A DNA stretch of 61,792 nucleotides from Streptomyces longispororuber (GTDB lineage: Bacteria; Actinomycetota; Actinomycetes; Streptomycetales; Streptomycetaceae), in the NCBI RefSeq assembly GCF_014656095.1, contig NZ_BNBT01000035.1:1-61792 (forward strand). The letters are read 5' to 3'. Every line of letters begins with the position of its first letter. Position 1 is the first letter of the stretch. Positions 40,603 through 49,719 of the stretch are shown one piece after another. Position numbers and translations under genes: made by a program. The notes under the pieces are model-generated. The model did no database searches, had not been told where the DNA came from, and was given only the letters and a program-made list of their open reading frames with translations.

Positions 40603-41181
40603 ATGGCCAGGCCACGACAGTTCGACGAGGACCGCGTCATCACCGCGGCCATGGAGACCTTCTGGCGCCACGGGTACGAGGGCACCTCGACGCGTGACCT
40701 GTGCGACGCGACGGGCCTCGGCCCTTCCAGCCTGTACAACACCTTCGGCGGCAAGCGCGAGCTGTACCTGCGGGCGCTCGACCGCTACCACGAGACGGTC
40801 ACCGCCGAGCAGGTCGCGCACCTGCGGGGGCCCGGCTCCGCCAAGGAGCGGCTGGGGGCGATGATGCTCCACTCCCTGGAGGCCGACCTGGACCCCGGCG
40901 ACGGCCGCGGCTGCTTCGCCGTCAACGCCGCCGTGGAGCTGGCCGGGCTCGACGAGGACGTACGGCGCGTGGTCCGGCGCGGCTTCGACCGGGTCGAGGA
41001 CGAGGTGTGCGCCGTGGTCGCGGCGGGCCAGGCGGCCGGGGAGATCACCCCCGGCCGCGACCCGCGCGAGGTGGCCCGCCTGGTGCAGAGCACGTACTAC
41101 GGACTGCGGGTGCTCGCCCGCGTCCGGGACGACCGGACGGCCCTGGAGGCGACGGTGGCGGGGGCGCTGGCGGGGCTGTGA
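40603..41181 (+). CDS. TetR family repressor of the adjacent exporter
   Basis: A 192-aa TetR protein. The helix-turn-helix is at about 18-50 ([36 protein letters not shown]), and the C-terminal domain carries [12 protein letters not shown] near 107, typical of the AcrR/NemR-like group with a Cys that can sense electrophiles. It lies 10 bp after the exporter and probably represses it from the two operators at 39293 and 39335. The effector is likely an exported compound. Confidence 0.87.
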   Translation: MARPRQFDEDRVITAAMETFWRHGYEGTSTRDLCDATGLGPSSLYNTFGGKRELYLRALDRYHETVTAEQVAHLRGPGSAKERLGAMMLHSLEADLDPGDGRGCFAVNAAVELAGLDEDVRRVVRRGFDRVEDEVCAVVAAGQAAGEITPGRDPREVARLVQSTYYGLRVLARVRDDRTALEATVAGALAGL

Positions 41182-41246
41182 GGCGGGCGGAGGGCTTCCA
41201 GCGCGCCCACGGCTGAAGATCTCAGGCGCGCTCGGCGGAAGGATCC

Positions 41247-41330
41247 AGCCCGTCCGGCGCTTGAGGACGAGGCGCGAAGCGCCGAAAGAGCGGGGTCCTG
41301 GGGCGACAGCCCCGGGGCCGGGCAACCGCT
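41247..41330 (+). repeat. Dispersed intergenic repeat, variant copy
   Basis: The 25-bp core is present with one change (CGCTTGAG for CGTTTGAG), then a GGCGCGAAGCGCC hairpin and a GGGGTCC...GGGGC...AGCCCC hairpin. It occupies the gap between the TetR and acetyltransferase genes. Confidence 0.75.
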
Positions 41331-41383
41331 CGCCGCCATCTGGTCGTTGGCCGCCGGACACGGCCCTCACCCATCATGGACGC

Positions 41384-42214
41384 ATGCACCAGCGCCCCTC
41401 CCCCGCCGCCCCGGCCCCCGCGTCCGCCCCGCACGACCTGCTCGCCCGCATGGAGCGGAACCTCGCCGCCCACGCCACCCACCTGCACCCGTACCTGCCG
41501 GGCGCCACGGTCAGCGACACCGGCGACCTGGTGATCGCGGACAGCGGCATCGACGACGACACGTTCAACATCGTCGCCGCCGCGCGGTTCACCCCGCGGG
41601 ACGCGGACGCCCGGATCGCCGAGACCGTCACGCGGCTCACCGCCACGGGACGCACCTTCGCCTGGTGGGTCGGCGGGGCGTCCACGCCGGACGACCTCGG
41701 CGCGCGGCTCGCCGCCGCCGGGCTGCCCGCCGCCGAACCGGAGCGCGGCATGTGGCTCGACCTGGCCGCGGCGCCCCCGCCCGCCCCGGTGGCCGGGCTG
41801 GAGATCCGGCGCGTCACCACGGCCGCGGAACTGGAGGCGTACGCCGCCATCCTGGCGGCGAACTGGGAGCCCCCGGCGGCGACCGTTCGCGCGTTCTACG
41901 CGGCCACCGCGGCGGGGGTGCTCGCCCCGGACTGCCCCGCGCGGTGCTTCGTCGGGTACGCCGACGGGCGGCCGGTGTGCACCGCCGAGGTGTTCCTGGA
42001 CGAAGGTGTCGCCGGGATCTACAACATCTCCACGCTCGCCGCCCACCGGCGCCGCGGCTACGGCGGGGCCGTCACCCTGGCAGCGCTGCACGCGGGCCGC
42101 GAGGCCGGGGTCCGTACGGCCGTGCTCCAGGCCTCGCCGGACGGCGAGAGGGTCTACCGGGCGCTCGGGTTCGCCACGCTCGGGCAGTTCACGGAGTACG
42201 CGGTGGGCGCCTGA
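41384..42214 (+). CDS. GNAT family N-acetyltransferase
   Basis: A 276-aa protein. The C-terminal 130 residues are a GNAT domain with the acetyl-CoA pyrophosphate motif [12 protein letters not shown] near 222-233 and the terminal [14 protein letters not shown]. The N-terminal half ([31 protein letters not shown]) looks like a degenerate GNAT-like fold common in the same subfamily. It transfers acetyl from acetyl-CoA to an unknown amine. ATG 41384 was chosen because upstream sequence is the dispersed repeat. Confidence 0.82.
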   Translation: MHQRPSPAAPAPASAPHDLLARMERNLAAHATHLHPYLPGATVSDTGDLVIADSGIDDDTFNIVAAARFTPRDADARIAETVTRLTATGRTFAWWVGGASTPDDLGARLAAAGLPAAEPERGMWLDLAAAPPPAPVAGLEIRRVTTAAELEAYAAILAANWEPPAATVRAFYAATAAGVLAPDCPARCFVGYADGRPVCTAEVFLDEGVAGIYNISTLAAHRRRGYGGAVTLAALHAGREAGVRTAVLQASPDGERVYRALGFATLGQFTEYAVGA

Positions 42215-42299
42215 GCCCCCGCCTGCAAGGCCCCTGTACCGCGTAGCGCCCCCCACGCCCCCGCCGCACCGACACCGCGTCCCGACCCGTGGAGCCCCC

Positions 42300-44519
42300 A
42301 TGCCCCCACTCCCCCGCCGGACCCTCCTGACCGCCCTGGCCGGCACGGCCGGGGCCACCGCGGGCTGCACCAACGGGAGCTCAGGCCCCCGGCAGCCCGG
42401 TGGCGCGCCCGGCCGCCCCGGTGACACGGGCGCCGCCGCGGCCGCCGCGCGGCGGCTGCTGCCGCGCCACTGGGAGCAGCTCACCTTCGAGCGGGCCGGG
42501 GACCGGGACGCCTTCCGCGTGTCCGGCACGCGCGGCCGCGTCACCGTGGCGGGTCCGACCCCGGCCGTCCAGCTCAAGGGCCTGTACCACTACCTGAAGC
42601 ACACCTGCCACGCCAACATCACCTGGGCGGGGCACCAACTGGACCTGCCCGCGCTGCTCCCCGGCCCGGCGGCGCCCCTGACCGGGCAGGCCAACACCCC
42701 GCACCGGTTCGCCCTCAATGACACCAACGACGGCTACACGAACGCGTACCACGACTGGTCGTACTGGGAGCGCGAGATCGACGTCCTCGCGCTGCACGGC
42801 TACAACGAAGTCCTCGTGACCGCGGGCACGGACGCCGTGTACCACCGCGTCCTCCAGGAGTTCGGGTACGGCGACGCGGAGGTGCGGGCGTGGGTGCCCG
42901 GGCCCGCGCACCAGCCGTGGTGGCTGCTGCAGAACCTCGCCGCGTTCCCGCACCCGGTCTCCCGGCAGCTCCTCGCCCGCCGCGCCCGGCTCGGGCGGCG
43001 CATCGCGGACCGGCTGCGGGAGCTGGGCATGACGCCCGTGTTCCCCGGCTACTACGGCACCGTGCCGCCCGGCTTCGCCGAGCGGAACCCGGGGGCGCGG
43101 ACCGTGCCGCAGGGCACCTGGTACGGCTTCGCGCGGCCCGACTGGCTGGATCCGCGCACGGACAGCTTCGCGCGGGTCGCGGCCGCCTTCTACCGGGTGC
43201 AGGAGGAGCTGCTCGGCCCGAGCACCCTGTACAAGATGGACCTGCTGCACGAGGGCGGCAGACCCGGCGACGTCCCGGTCGGCGACGCCGCCCGCGGCGT
43301 CGAACGCGCGCTGCGGACCGCCCACCCGGGCGCCACCTGGGTGACCCTCGGCTGGCGGCGCAACCCGGTGAAGGCCCTCACCGACGCCGTGGACACCTCC
43401 CGGATGCTGATCGTGGACGGCCTGTCCGACCGCTACCCGCACATCACCGACCGCGAGGCCGACTGGGGCGGCACCCCGTACGCCTTCGGCTCCATCTGGA
43501 ACTTCGGCGGGCACACCGTGCTCGGCGCGAACACCCCCGACTGGGCCGCGCTGTACGAGAAGTGGCGCACCAAGGACGGCAGCGCCCTGCGCGGTATCGC
43601 GCTGCTGCCGGAGGCCGCCGACGACAACCCGGCCGCCTTCGAGCTGTTCTCCGAACTCGCCTGGCGGCAGGGCGAGTTGGACCTCAAGCAGTGGTTCGCC
43701 GAGTGGGCCGGGAGCCGGTACGGCGGCGCCGACGCGCACGCGGAGCGGGCCTGGGACGTGCTGCGCCGCACCTGTTACGGCACGACCCGCGCCGACGGCT
43801 GGGCGGAGGGCGCCGACGGCCTGTTCGGCGCCCGGCCCAGCCTGACGGCCGCCTCCGCCGCCTCCTGGTCACCGCGGAAGGCGCGCTACCCGGTCGCGGA
43901 CTTCGAGCCCGCGCTCGACGAACTCCTCGTCGTCAGACCGGAGTTGCGGAGGTCGTCGGCGTACCGGCGCGACCTGCTCGACGTGGCGCGGCAGGCGCTC
44001 TCGCACCGCGGCCGGGTGCTGCTGCCGCGGATCAAGGAGGCGTACGACGAGCGGGACACCGCCCGCTTCGAGCGGCTCACCCGCACCTGGCTGGGCCTGC
44101 TCGACCTGCTGGACCGGCTCGTCGCCACCGACGCCCGGCACCTGCTCGGGCGCTGGGTGGCCGACGCCCGCGCGTGGGGCGCCGACGAGGCCGAGCGGGA
44201 CGAACTCGCCTACGACCAACTGTCGCTGGTGACCGTGTGGGGCACCCGCGCCGGGGCCGACGCGGGCCTGCGGGACTACGCCAACCGGGAGTGGGCGGGT
44301 CTGGTCGGCGGGTTGTACCGGCTGCGCTGGGCGACGTACTTCGACGGGCTGCGGGCCGCGCTCGACGAGAGCCGCGCGCCGGAGCCGATGACCGGGCGCG
44401 ACTGGTACGCCCTGGAGGAGCGGTGGATCCGCGACCCCGGCCGGCTCGCCGTCCGACCCGTCGGGGACACGTACGCGATCGCGAAGAAAGTACGGGAGGC
44501 GCTCGCCGCGACCCACTGA
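42300..44519 (+). CDS. Alpha-N-acetylglucosaminidase (GH89), predicted Tat lipoprotein
   Basis: A 739-aa secreted enzyme of glycoside hydrolase family 89, related to human NAGLU. The N-terminus has a twin-arginine start (PRRTLLTALAG) and a lipobox TAGC at 19-22, so it is exported folded and lipid-anchored. Family blocks follow: a small N-terminal domain (VQLKGLYHYLKHTCHANITW), the tim-like barrel (RFALNDTNDGYTNAYHDWSY, WEREIDVLALHGYNE, PVFPGYYGTVP, and KMDLLHEGG with a catalytic Glu) and a helical C-terminal domain. It removes terminal alpha-linked GlcNAc. GGAG precedes the ATG. Four CCACTGA units follow the stop. Confidence 0.9.
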   Translation: MPPLPRRTLLTALAGTAGATAGCTNGSSGPRQPGGAPGRPGDTGAAAAAARRLLPRHWEQLTFERAGDRDAFRVSGTRGRVTVAGPTPAVQLKGLYHYLKHTCHANITWAGHQLDLPALLPGPAAPLTGQANTPHRFALNDTNDGYTNAYHDWSYWEREIDVLALHGYNEVLVTAGTDAVYHRVLQEFGYGDAEVRAWVPGPAHQPWWLLQNLAAFPHPVSRQLLARRARLGRRIADRLRELGMTPVFPGYYGTVPPGFAERNPGARTVPQGTWYGFARPDWLDPRTDSFARVAAAFYRVQEELLGPSTLYKMDLLHEGGRPGDVPVGDAARGVERALRTAHPGATWVTLGWRRNPVKALTDAVDTSRMLIVDGLSDRYPHITDREADWGGTPYAFGSIWNFGGHTVLGANTPDWAALYEKWRTKDGSALRGIALLPEAADDNPAAFELFSELAWRQGELDLKQWFAEWAGSRYGGADAHAERAWDVLRRTCYGTTRADGWAEGADGLFGARPSLTAASAASWSPRKARYPVADFEPALDELLVVRPELRRSSAYRRDLLDVARQALSHRGRVLLPRIKEAYDERDTARFERLTRTWLGLLDLLDRLVATDARHLLGRWVADARAWGADEAERDELAYDQLSLVTVWGTRAGADAGLRDYANREWAGLVGGLYRLRWATYFDGLRAALDESRAPEPMTGRDWYALEERWIRDPGRLAVRPVGDTYAIAKKVREALAATH

Positions 44520-44554
44520 CCCACTGAGCCACTGAGCCACTGACCCGCCGAGCC

Positions 44555-44600
44555 GCCGCGCCCGCGGGCGGTGGTGCCCGGCTCCGCCCGCGGGCGCGGC
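44555..44600. terminator. Perfect 16-bp stem between convergent genes
   Basis: GCCGCGCCCGCGGGCG (44555-44570) and its exact reverse complement (44585-44600) enclose 14 nt. It lies between the stops of the GH89 and DUF4360 genes and should terminate both. Confidence 0.75.
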
Positions 44601-44649
44601 CCCCTCACCAGGAGCTGCTGGTCAGTACCTCAGGGAACGCGCCGGTCGG

Positions 44650-45291
44650 TCAGGGGCACTCCTTCCACTTCACCCGGTAGATGGTGCTGATGTCCCCGTC
44701 GGTGGAGTCCATCGTCATGAAACTGGTCTTGCTGGTGTCGGAGGAGCCGAGGTCGACGCGGAGTTCGGTGTTGACGTTGAAGTTGCGCTTCTTGCCGCAC
44801 GGGGCCCAGACGAGCTGGGTGACCTCGGTCTCGTCGGTGGCCTGCCAGTTGTTGCTCAGCGGCCCGGAGAAGTCGTGGGACTTGGCGCCCGTGTTCGGGG
44901 AGCCCTGGAAGTAGTACGACGCCCTCTCGGTGCCCTTGGCGCCGCGCTGGAGCGAGGCGAAGCCGCGGTAGTCGGCGCTCGCGATCGCGTAGGTGAAGCC
45001 GTGCGGGACGTGCACGACCAGGCTGAGCTGGCAGTTCTTCCGGAACGCCGTGGGCGCGGAGTTGCCACCGGCCTGGGCCAGGTAGTCGCTGTAGGTGACG
45101 GTGAAGGCCGTGTTGTCCTCGGACACGGCGACGGCGGCCGTGCCTCTGGGGCAACCCGAACCGTTCACGGTCGCGATCTCGATCTCGATACGGTCGGGCG
45201 GCGGGTCACTGAACTCCGTCGGGTCCTGTGCGGGGAGCCCCGCGCCGAGAAGGGCGGCGAGGGCGCCACCCGCGAGCAGTGCAGCGGACAT
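44650..45291 (-). CDS. Secreted DUF4360 protein
   Basis: A 213-aa protein with a signal peptide (about 1-20) and one DUF4360 domain: IEIATVNGSGCPRGTAAVAV near 35-54, FTVTYSDYLAQ near 60, KNCQLSLVVHVPHGFTYAIA near 83-102 and a C-terminal WAPCGKKRNFNVNTELRV with paired cysteines. Proteins of this family are common in Streptomyces and fungi and have no established function. ATG 45291 has GGGAG 8 nt upstream. The 425 bp between it and the chitosanase hold only the promoter region described for that gene. Confidence 0.85.
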   Translation of the reverse strand: MSAALLAGGALAALLGAGLPAQDPTEFSDPPPDRIEIEIATVNGSGCPRGTAAVAVSEDNTAFTVTYSDYLAQAGGNSAPTAFRKNCQLSLVVHVPHGFTYAIASADYRGFASLQRGAKGTERASYYFQGSPNTGAKSHDFSGPLSNNWQATDETEVTQLVWAPCGKKRNFNVNTELRVDLGSSDTSKTSFMTMDSTDGDISTIYRVKWKECP

Positions 45292-45619
45292 GTTCGTTGC
45301 TCTCCCATCGAGTGCTTCGGCCCGTGACGGCACGCCCGCGCAGGGGGTACCGCCGCGAGGTGGGGGATGGAGCGTGTGCTGGGAGGAACTGACTCAGCCA
45401 TCGCACGGATCCGCTCACACGGGTCCGCTCACGGGTCGGCGACCGGTCGGCGTGCGATGAGCGGAGGCTGAGTGAGGGTGCTGGGATCGTACGGACCTGC
45501 GTGAGCAGCGACTAGGGCGATGTCCGGCCATGTCCGAGCGCGCTCCTGGGTCCGCTGGGGCGCCGGACGACAGCACGGCGGGCGCGGGCGGGGCGGGCGT
45601 GGGGCGGAACGGCCCGCGC

Positions 45620-45665
45620 TTGACGGGTATACGCCATCCTCAATCTCTGGTAGGAAACCTTCCTA
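45620..45665 (+). promoter_or_regulatory. Chitosanase promoter region with TAGGAA-ACC-TTCCTA operator
   Basis: The perfect 6-3-6 palindrome at 45651-45665 lies 51 bp before the chitosanase start. TTGACG (45620-45625) is a candidate -35 with CAATCT (45641-45646) as a poor -10. The palindrome resembles the operator recognised by CsnR-type ROK repressors of Streptomyces csn genes, from memory. Confidence 0.55.
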
Positions 45666-45716
45666 ACAGAACGCGGACAGCACGCGGAACCACGCCTTCC
45701 CACCCTGGAGGTCCCG

Positions 45717-46544
45717 TTGCACGCCCCTGCCACCCCCCGCAAGCGCCCCACACGACGTGCCGTGATCGGCCTGCTCGGCGCCACCCTGATCGCCGGCCCG
45801 CTCCTGACGACCCAGTCCGCGAGCGCCGCCGCCCCGGGCCTGGACGACCCGGCGAAGAAGGAGATCGCCATGAAGCTGGTGTCGAGCGCGGAGAACTCCT
45901 CGCTCGACTGGAAGGCGCAGTACAAGTACATCGAGGACATCAAGGACGGCCGCGGCTACACCGCGGGCATCATCGGCTTCTGTTCCGGTACGGGTGACAT
46001 GCTCGACCTCGTCGAGCTGTACGCCGAGCGCAAGCCCGGCAACGTCCTGGAGAAGTACCTGCCCGCGCTGCGCCGCGTCAACGGCACCCCCTCGCACGAG
46101 GGCCTGGACCCGAACTTCACCAAGGACTGGCAGAAGGCCGCGCAGGACCCGGCCTTCCAGAAGGCCCAGAACGACGAGCGCGACCGCGTCTACTTCAACC
46201 CGGCGGTCAAGCGCGGCAAGGCCGACGGCATCGGCGTGCTCGGGCAGTTCGCGTACTACGACGCGATCGTCATGCACGGCGACGGCAGCGACAAGACCAG
46301 CTTCACCAACATCCGCAAGCGGGCGCTGCGTTCGGCGAAGCCGCCGGCGCAGGGCGGCGACGAGGTGACGTACCTGCACGCGTTCCTCGACGCGCGGGTG
46401 TGGGCCATGAAGCAGGAGGAGGCCCACGAGGACACCAGCCGCGTCGACACCGCCCAGCGCGTCTTCCTCAACAAGAAGAACCTGAACCTGGACCCGCCGC
46501 TGGTCTGGAAGGTGTACGGGGACTCGTACCGGATCGACCGCTGA
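45717..46544 (+). CDS. csn: Chitosanase, glycoside hydrolase family 46
   Basis: A 275-aa secreted endo-chitosanase. The N-terminus is basic with twin Arg (PTRRAVIGLLGATLIAGPLL) and a cleavage site near ASA-A at 37-38, compatible with Tat or Sec export. The GH46 catalytic pair is E59 (SSAENSS) and D77 (EDIKDGRGYTAGIIGF), spaced by 18 residues as in the well-studied Streptomyces N174 enzyme. It hydrolyses beta-1,4 GlcN links of chitosan. The start codon is TTG 45717 with GGAGG 5 nt upstream. A hairpin follows the stop. Confidence 0.93.
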   Translation: MHAPATPRKRPTRRAVIGLLGATLIAGPLLTTQSASAAAPGLDDPAKKEIAMKLVSSAENSSLDWKAQYKYIEDIKDGRGYTAGIIGFCSGTGDMLDLVELYAERKPGNVLEKYLPALRRVNGTPSHEGLDPNFTKDWQKAAQDPAFQKAQNDERDRVYFNPAVKRGKADGIGVLGQFAYYDAIVMHGDGSDKTSFTNIRKRALRSAKPPAQGGDEVTYLHAFLDARVWAMKQEEAHEDTSRVDTAQRVFLNKKNLNLDPPLVWKVYGDSYRIDR

Positions 46545-46566
46545 CACCGGCCGCACCACCGAACAC

Positions 46567-46602
46567 GGGGTGCGCGCGGGCCGTGGGGGCCGCGCGCACC
46601 CC
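46567..46602. terminator. 13-bp stem after the chitosanase
   Basis: GGGGTGCGCGCGG (46567-46579) pairs exactly with CCGCGCGCACCCC (46590-46602) around 10 nt. It separates convergent chitosanase and permease genes and should terminate both. Confidence 0.75.
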
Positions 46603-46617
46603 TTCTCCGCGGTGGGG

Positions 46618-48075
46618 TCAGTGGGCCGTCGCCTGTTTCGGCACCCGCGACTCGGCGATCTCGTCGCCCGGCTCCATCGGCGCCGTCACCTCGTCGGCCT
46701 CCGCGCCCTTGCCGACGTGGTTGAACAGCAGGTTCAGGACGACCGCGGCGACGCAGCCGGTGGAGATGCCGGAGTCCAGGATGATCTTCGCGGTCTCCGG
46801 GAAGGCGTGGTAGAACTCCGGCGCCGAGATGGGTATCAGGCCGACGGCCAGGGACACCGCGACGATCAGGACGTTGTTGTCCTTCTCCAGGCCCGCCTTG
46901 ACGAGGGTCTGGATGCCGCTGGCGGCCACCGAGCCGAACAGCACGACGCCCGCGCCGCCGAGGACGGGCCGGGGCACGACCGCGATGAGCGAGGCGGCCA
47001 TCGGACACAGGCCCATCAGGACCAGGAAGCCGCCGCCGGTGGCCACGACGTAGCGGCTGCGGATCCTCGTCATCGCGACCAGGCCGATGTTCTGCGCGAA
47101 GGCGCTGCACATGAAGCCGTTGAACAGCGGGCTGACGGCGGAGCCGAGCGTGTCGGCGCGCAGGCCCGCGGCGATGGTCCTCTCGTCGGCGGGGCGGTCG
47201 ACGATCTCGCCGAGGGCGAGCATGTCGGCCGTGGACTCGGTCATGGAGACGATCATGACGACGCAGAGCGAGACGATCGCAGCGGCCTGGAACTGCGGCG
47301 CCCCGAAGTGGAACGGCGTCGGGAAGCCCACCACGTCGGCCTGGGTGACGGGGTCGAAGTCCGTGACGCCGAAGGGGATCGCCACCAGCGTGCCGACGAC
47401 CAGGCCGAGCAGGACCGCGATCTGCTTGACGAAGCCGCGCGTGAAGCGGCGCAGCAGCAGCACGATGAGCAGCGTGATCCCGGCGAGGGCCAGGTACTTG
47501 CGGGCGCCGTAGTCGTCGGCCGCGGGGTTCGGGCCCTGCGCCCAGCCGAAGGCCACCGGCATCAGGGAGATGCCGATGAGCGTGATGACCGTACCGGTCA
47601 CCACGGGCGGGAAGAACCGGACGGCCTTGGAGAAGAACGGGGCCGCGACGAAGCCGAGTACGCCTGCGACGATCACCGCGCCGAAGATGATCGGCAGCGC
47701 GTCGTCCTTGTCCCCGGTGGAGTCGACGACCGCGAGCATGGGCGCGACCCCGGCGAAGGTGACGCCGTTGACGAAGGGCAGCCGGGCGCCGATGTTCCAG
47801 ATGCCGAGGGTCTGCAGGAAGGTCGCGAGGCCCGCCGTGAACAGGCAGGCTCCGGTGAGAAAGGTCAGTTCGGTGGCGGACAGGCCCACGGCCGCGCCCA
47901 CGATCAGGGGCGGCGCGACGACGCCCGCGTACATGGCGGCGACGTGCTGGAGGCCGGTGGTGGCCATCTTCAGGGCGGGGAGCTTCTCGTCGACAGGGTG
48001 CTGCGCAGCGGTGGTCGCTGCGTCCTTGCGGAAGTCCTTGCGGAAGTCCTTGCGGAATCTTGGTTTGGCGGCCAC
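46618..48075 (-). CDS. NCS2 (NAT) purine permease, distal gene of the purine operon
   Basis: A 485-aa, 12 to 14-helix nucleobase/cation symporter of the xanthine-uracil permease family. NAT motifs are present: QHVAAMYAGVVAPPLI near 43, the helix 8 carboxylate SMTESTADMLALGE and the signature SAFAQNIGLVAMTRIRSR. It imports a purine such as xanthine or urate with protons. GTG 48075 follows GGAGGG. The start is decorated with three FRKD repeats from a 12-bp DNA repeat (48022-48057). It is a paralogue of the permease at 49720 and lies 207 bp after the deaminase, across two strong hairpins. Confidence 0.88.
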   Translation of the reverse strand: MAAKPRFRKDFRKDFRKDAATTAAQHPVDEKLPALKMATTGLQHVAAMYAGVVAPPLIVGAAVGLSATELTFLTGACLFTAGLATFLQTLGIWNIGARLPFVNGVTFAGVAPMLAVVDSTGDKDDALPIIFGAVIVAGVLGFVAAPFFSKAVRFFPPVVTGTVITLIGISLMPVAFGWAQGPNPAADDYGARKYLALAGITLLIVLLLRRFTRGFVKQIAVLLGLVVGTLVAIPFGVTDFDPVTQADVVGFPTPFHFGAPQFQAAAIVSLCVVMIVSMTESTADMLALGEIVDRPADERTIAAGLRADTLGSAVSPLFNGFMCSAFAQNIGLVAMTRIRSRYVVATGGGFLVLMGLCPMAASLIAVVPRPVLGGAGVVLFGSVAASGIQTLVKAGLEKDNNVLIVAVSLAVGLIPISAPEFYHAFPETAKIILDSGISTGCVAAVVLNLLFNHVGKGAEADEVTAPMEPGDEIAESRVPKQATAH

Positions 48076-48164
48076 GGCGGACCCTCCGGTCGGTTACGCG
48101 CCATCGGGTGACGCGGGTGTCAGGGAGGTGGTGCAGTGGAGCAGATACGCATACGGATACGGGT

Positions 48165-48231
48165 CCGGGGGCGCGCACGCCGTGCGCGCCCCCGGCCACG
48201 GTGCCCGTGGACCCCGCTCGGGTCCACGGGC
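48165..48231 (-). terminator. Two adjacent hairpins between deaminase and distal permease genes
   Basis: Hairpin one has 15-bp perfect arms (48165-48179, 48181-48195); hairpin two has GCCCGTGGACCC and its complement (48203-48231) with a 5-nt loop. Lying inside the leftward operon, they would attenuate or separate expression of the distal permease. Confidence 0.6.
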
Positions 48232-48282
48232 GCCGGCTGAGGGCCGTCCCCCTCAGCCGGACATCTGCGCTCGCCGGCGCGG

Positions 48283-49671
48283 TCAGTGCTCCGCGGCGAT
48301 CCGCGCCAGTCGCTGGGCCTCGGCCCGCGCGGTGCGGGCGATGTCGTCCTCGTCGACGCGCAGCAGGCGGCCGTGTTCGACGACCGGCTCGCCGTTGACG
48401 AGGGAGAGCGTCACCGGCGCGGCGGCGCCGAAGACGAGGGCGGTGACCGGGTCGGCGATGGTGGAGTGTCCGATGCCGTCGGTCTTCCACAGGACCAGGT
48501 CGGCGAGCTTGCCCGCCTCCAGCGAGCCGATCTGGGTCGCGCGGCCGAGGACCTGCGCGCCCCCGTAGGTGCCGAGGCGGAGGGCCTGGCGGGCGTTCAG
48601 GGCGGCTTCCTTGTGGGCGCCCAGGCGGTTGATGAGCAGGGCGTTGCGCAGCTCGGTGTGGAGCTCGCCGGACTCGTTGGAGGCGGTGCCGTCCACGCCC
48701 AGGCCGACGGGCACGCCGGCGGCGAGCATGTCGGGGACGCGGGCGATGCCCGCCGCGAGCCGGGCGTTGGAGGACGGGCAGTGGGCGACGCCGGTGCCGG
48801 TGCGGGCGAAGGCGGCGATGTCGTCGTCGTTCATGTGGACGCAGTGCGCCATCCACACGTCCTCGCCGAGCCAGCCCGTGGAGGCGAAGTAGTCGGTCGG
48901 ACCCATGCCGAACAGCTCGTGGCAGAACTTCTCCTCCTCGACCGTCTCGCTGCCGTGCGTGTGCAGGCGCACACCCAGGCGGCGGGCGAGTTCGGCGCCC
49001 TGCCGCATGAGGTCGGTGGAGACGGAGAAGGGCGAGCAGGGCGCGACGGCGACCTGCGTCATGGCGTCGAAGGACGCGTCGTGGTGCTGCCTGACGGTCT
49101 CCTCCGTCGCGGCGAGGGCGCCCTCCAGGGACTCCACGGCGAAGTCCGGCGGCAGGCCGCCGTCCTTCTCGCCGCGGTCCATGGAGCCGCGGGCGAGGGT
49201 GAAGCGCACGCCCATGTCGCGGGCCGCGCCGATGATGGCGCCGGACAGGTCGCCGGAGCCCTTCGGGTAGACGTAGTGGTGGTCCATCGCGGTGGTGACG
49301 CCGCCGCGGGCCATCATCGCGAGGGAGCCCCGCGCGGCGGCGCGCACCATGTCCTCGTCGATGCGGGCCCAGGTCGGGTACAGCGCGACCAGCCAGTCGA
49401 AGAGGTTGTGGTCGGTGGCCAGGCCCCGGGTGATCCACTGGTAGAAGTGGTGGTGGGTGTTGACCAGGCCGGGGGTGGCGAGGTGGCCGGTGCCGTCCAC
49501 GCGGCGTACCACGTTCTCCAGGGCCTCGGGGGCCTTGCCGGCGCCGAGGGACTCGATGCGGTTGCCGGCGACGACGATGTGGCCGGAGGCGTACTCGGTG
49601 TCCTGCGCGTCGACGGTTGCGATCGCGACGTTCTCGATGACGGTCCGCTGGGGGGCTGCCGAAGGTGCCAT
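48283..49671 (-). CDS. 8-oxoguanine deaminase (amidohydrolase)
   Basis: A 462-aa metal-dependent amidohydrolase. Metal ligands: the N-terminal THHHFYQW near 71 (HxH), HTHGSE near 240, CVHMN near 270 and LGVDGTASNES near 320. The THHHF and GVDG(T/S)ASND-like motifs mark the 8-oxoguanine/isoxanthopterin deaminase group, which converts 8-oxoguanine to urate and ammonia. That product feeds the uricase encoded upstream in the same operon. ATG 49671 has AAGGA 7 nt upstream. Guanine deaminase activity is the main alternative. Confidence 0.85.
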   Translation of the reverse strand: MAPSAAPQRTVIENVAIATVDAQDTEYASGHIVVAGNRIESLGAGKAPEALENVVRRVDGTGHLATPGLVNTHHHFYQWITRGLATDHNLFDWLVALYPTWARIDEDMVRAAARGSLAMMARGGVTTAMDHHYVYPKGSGDLSGAIIGAARDMGVRFTLARGSMDRGEKDGGLPPDFAVESLEGALAATEETVRQHHDASFDAMTQVAVAPCSPFSVSTDLMRQGAELARRLGVRLHTHGSETVEEEKFCHELFGMGPTDYFASTGWLGEDVWMAHCVHMNDDDIAAFARTGTGVAHCPSSNARLAAGIARVPDMLAAGVPVGLGVDGTASNESGELHTELRNALLINRLGAHKEAALNARQALRLGTYGGAQVLGRATQIGSLEAGKLADLVLWKTDGIGHSTIADPVTALVFGAAAPVTLSLVNGEPVVEHGRLLRVDEDDIARTARAEAQRLARIAAEH

Positions 49672-49719
49672 GGTGCGTCCTTCTGGGGTGGGTGGCGGTC
49701 GTTCGGGCACGGCAGGACC

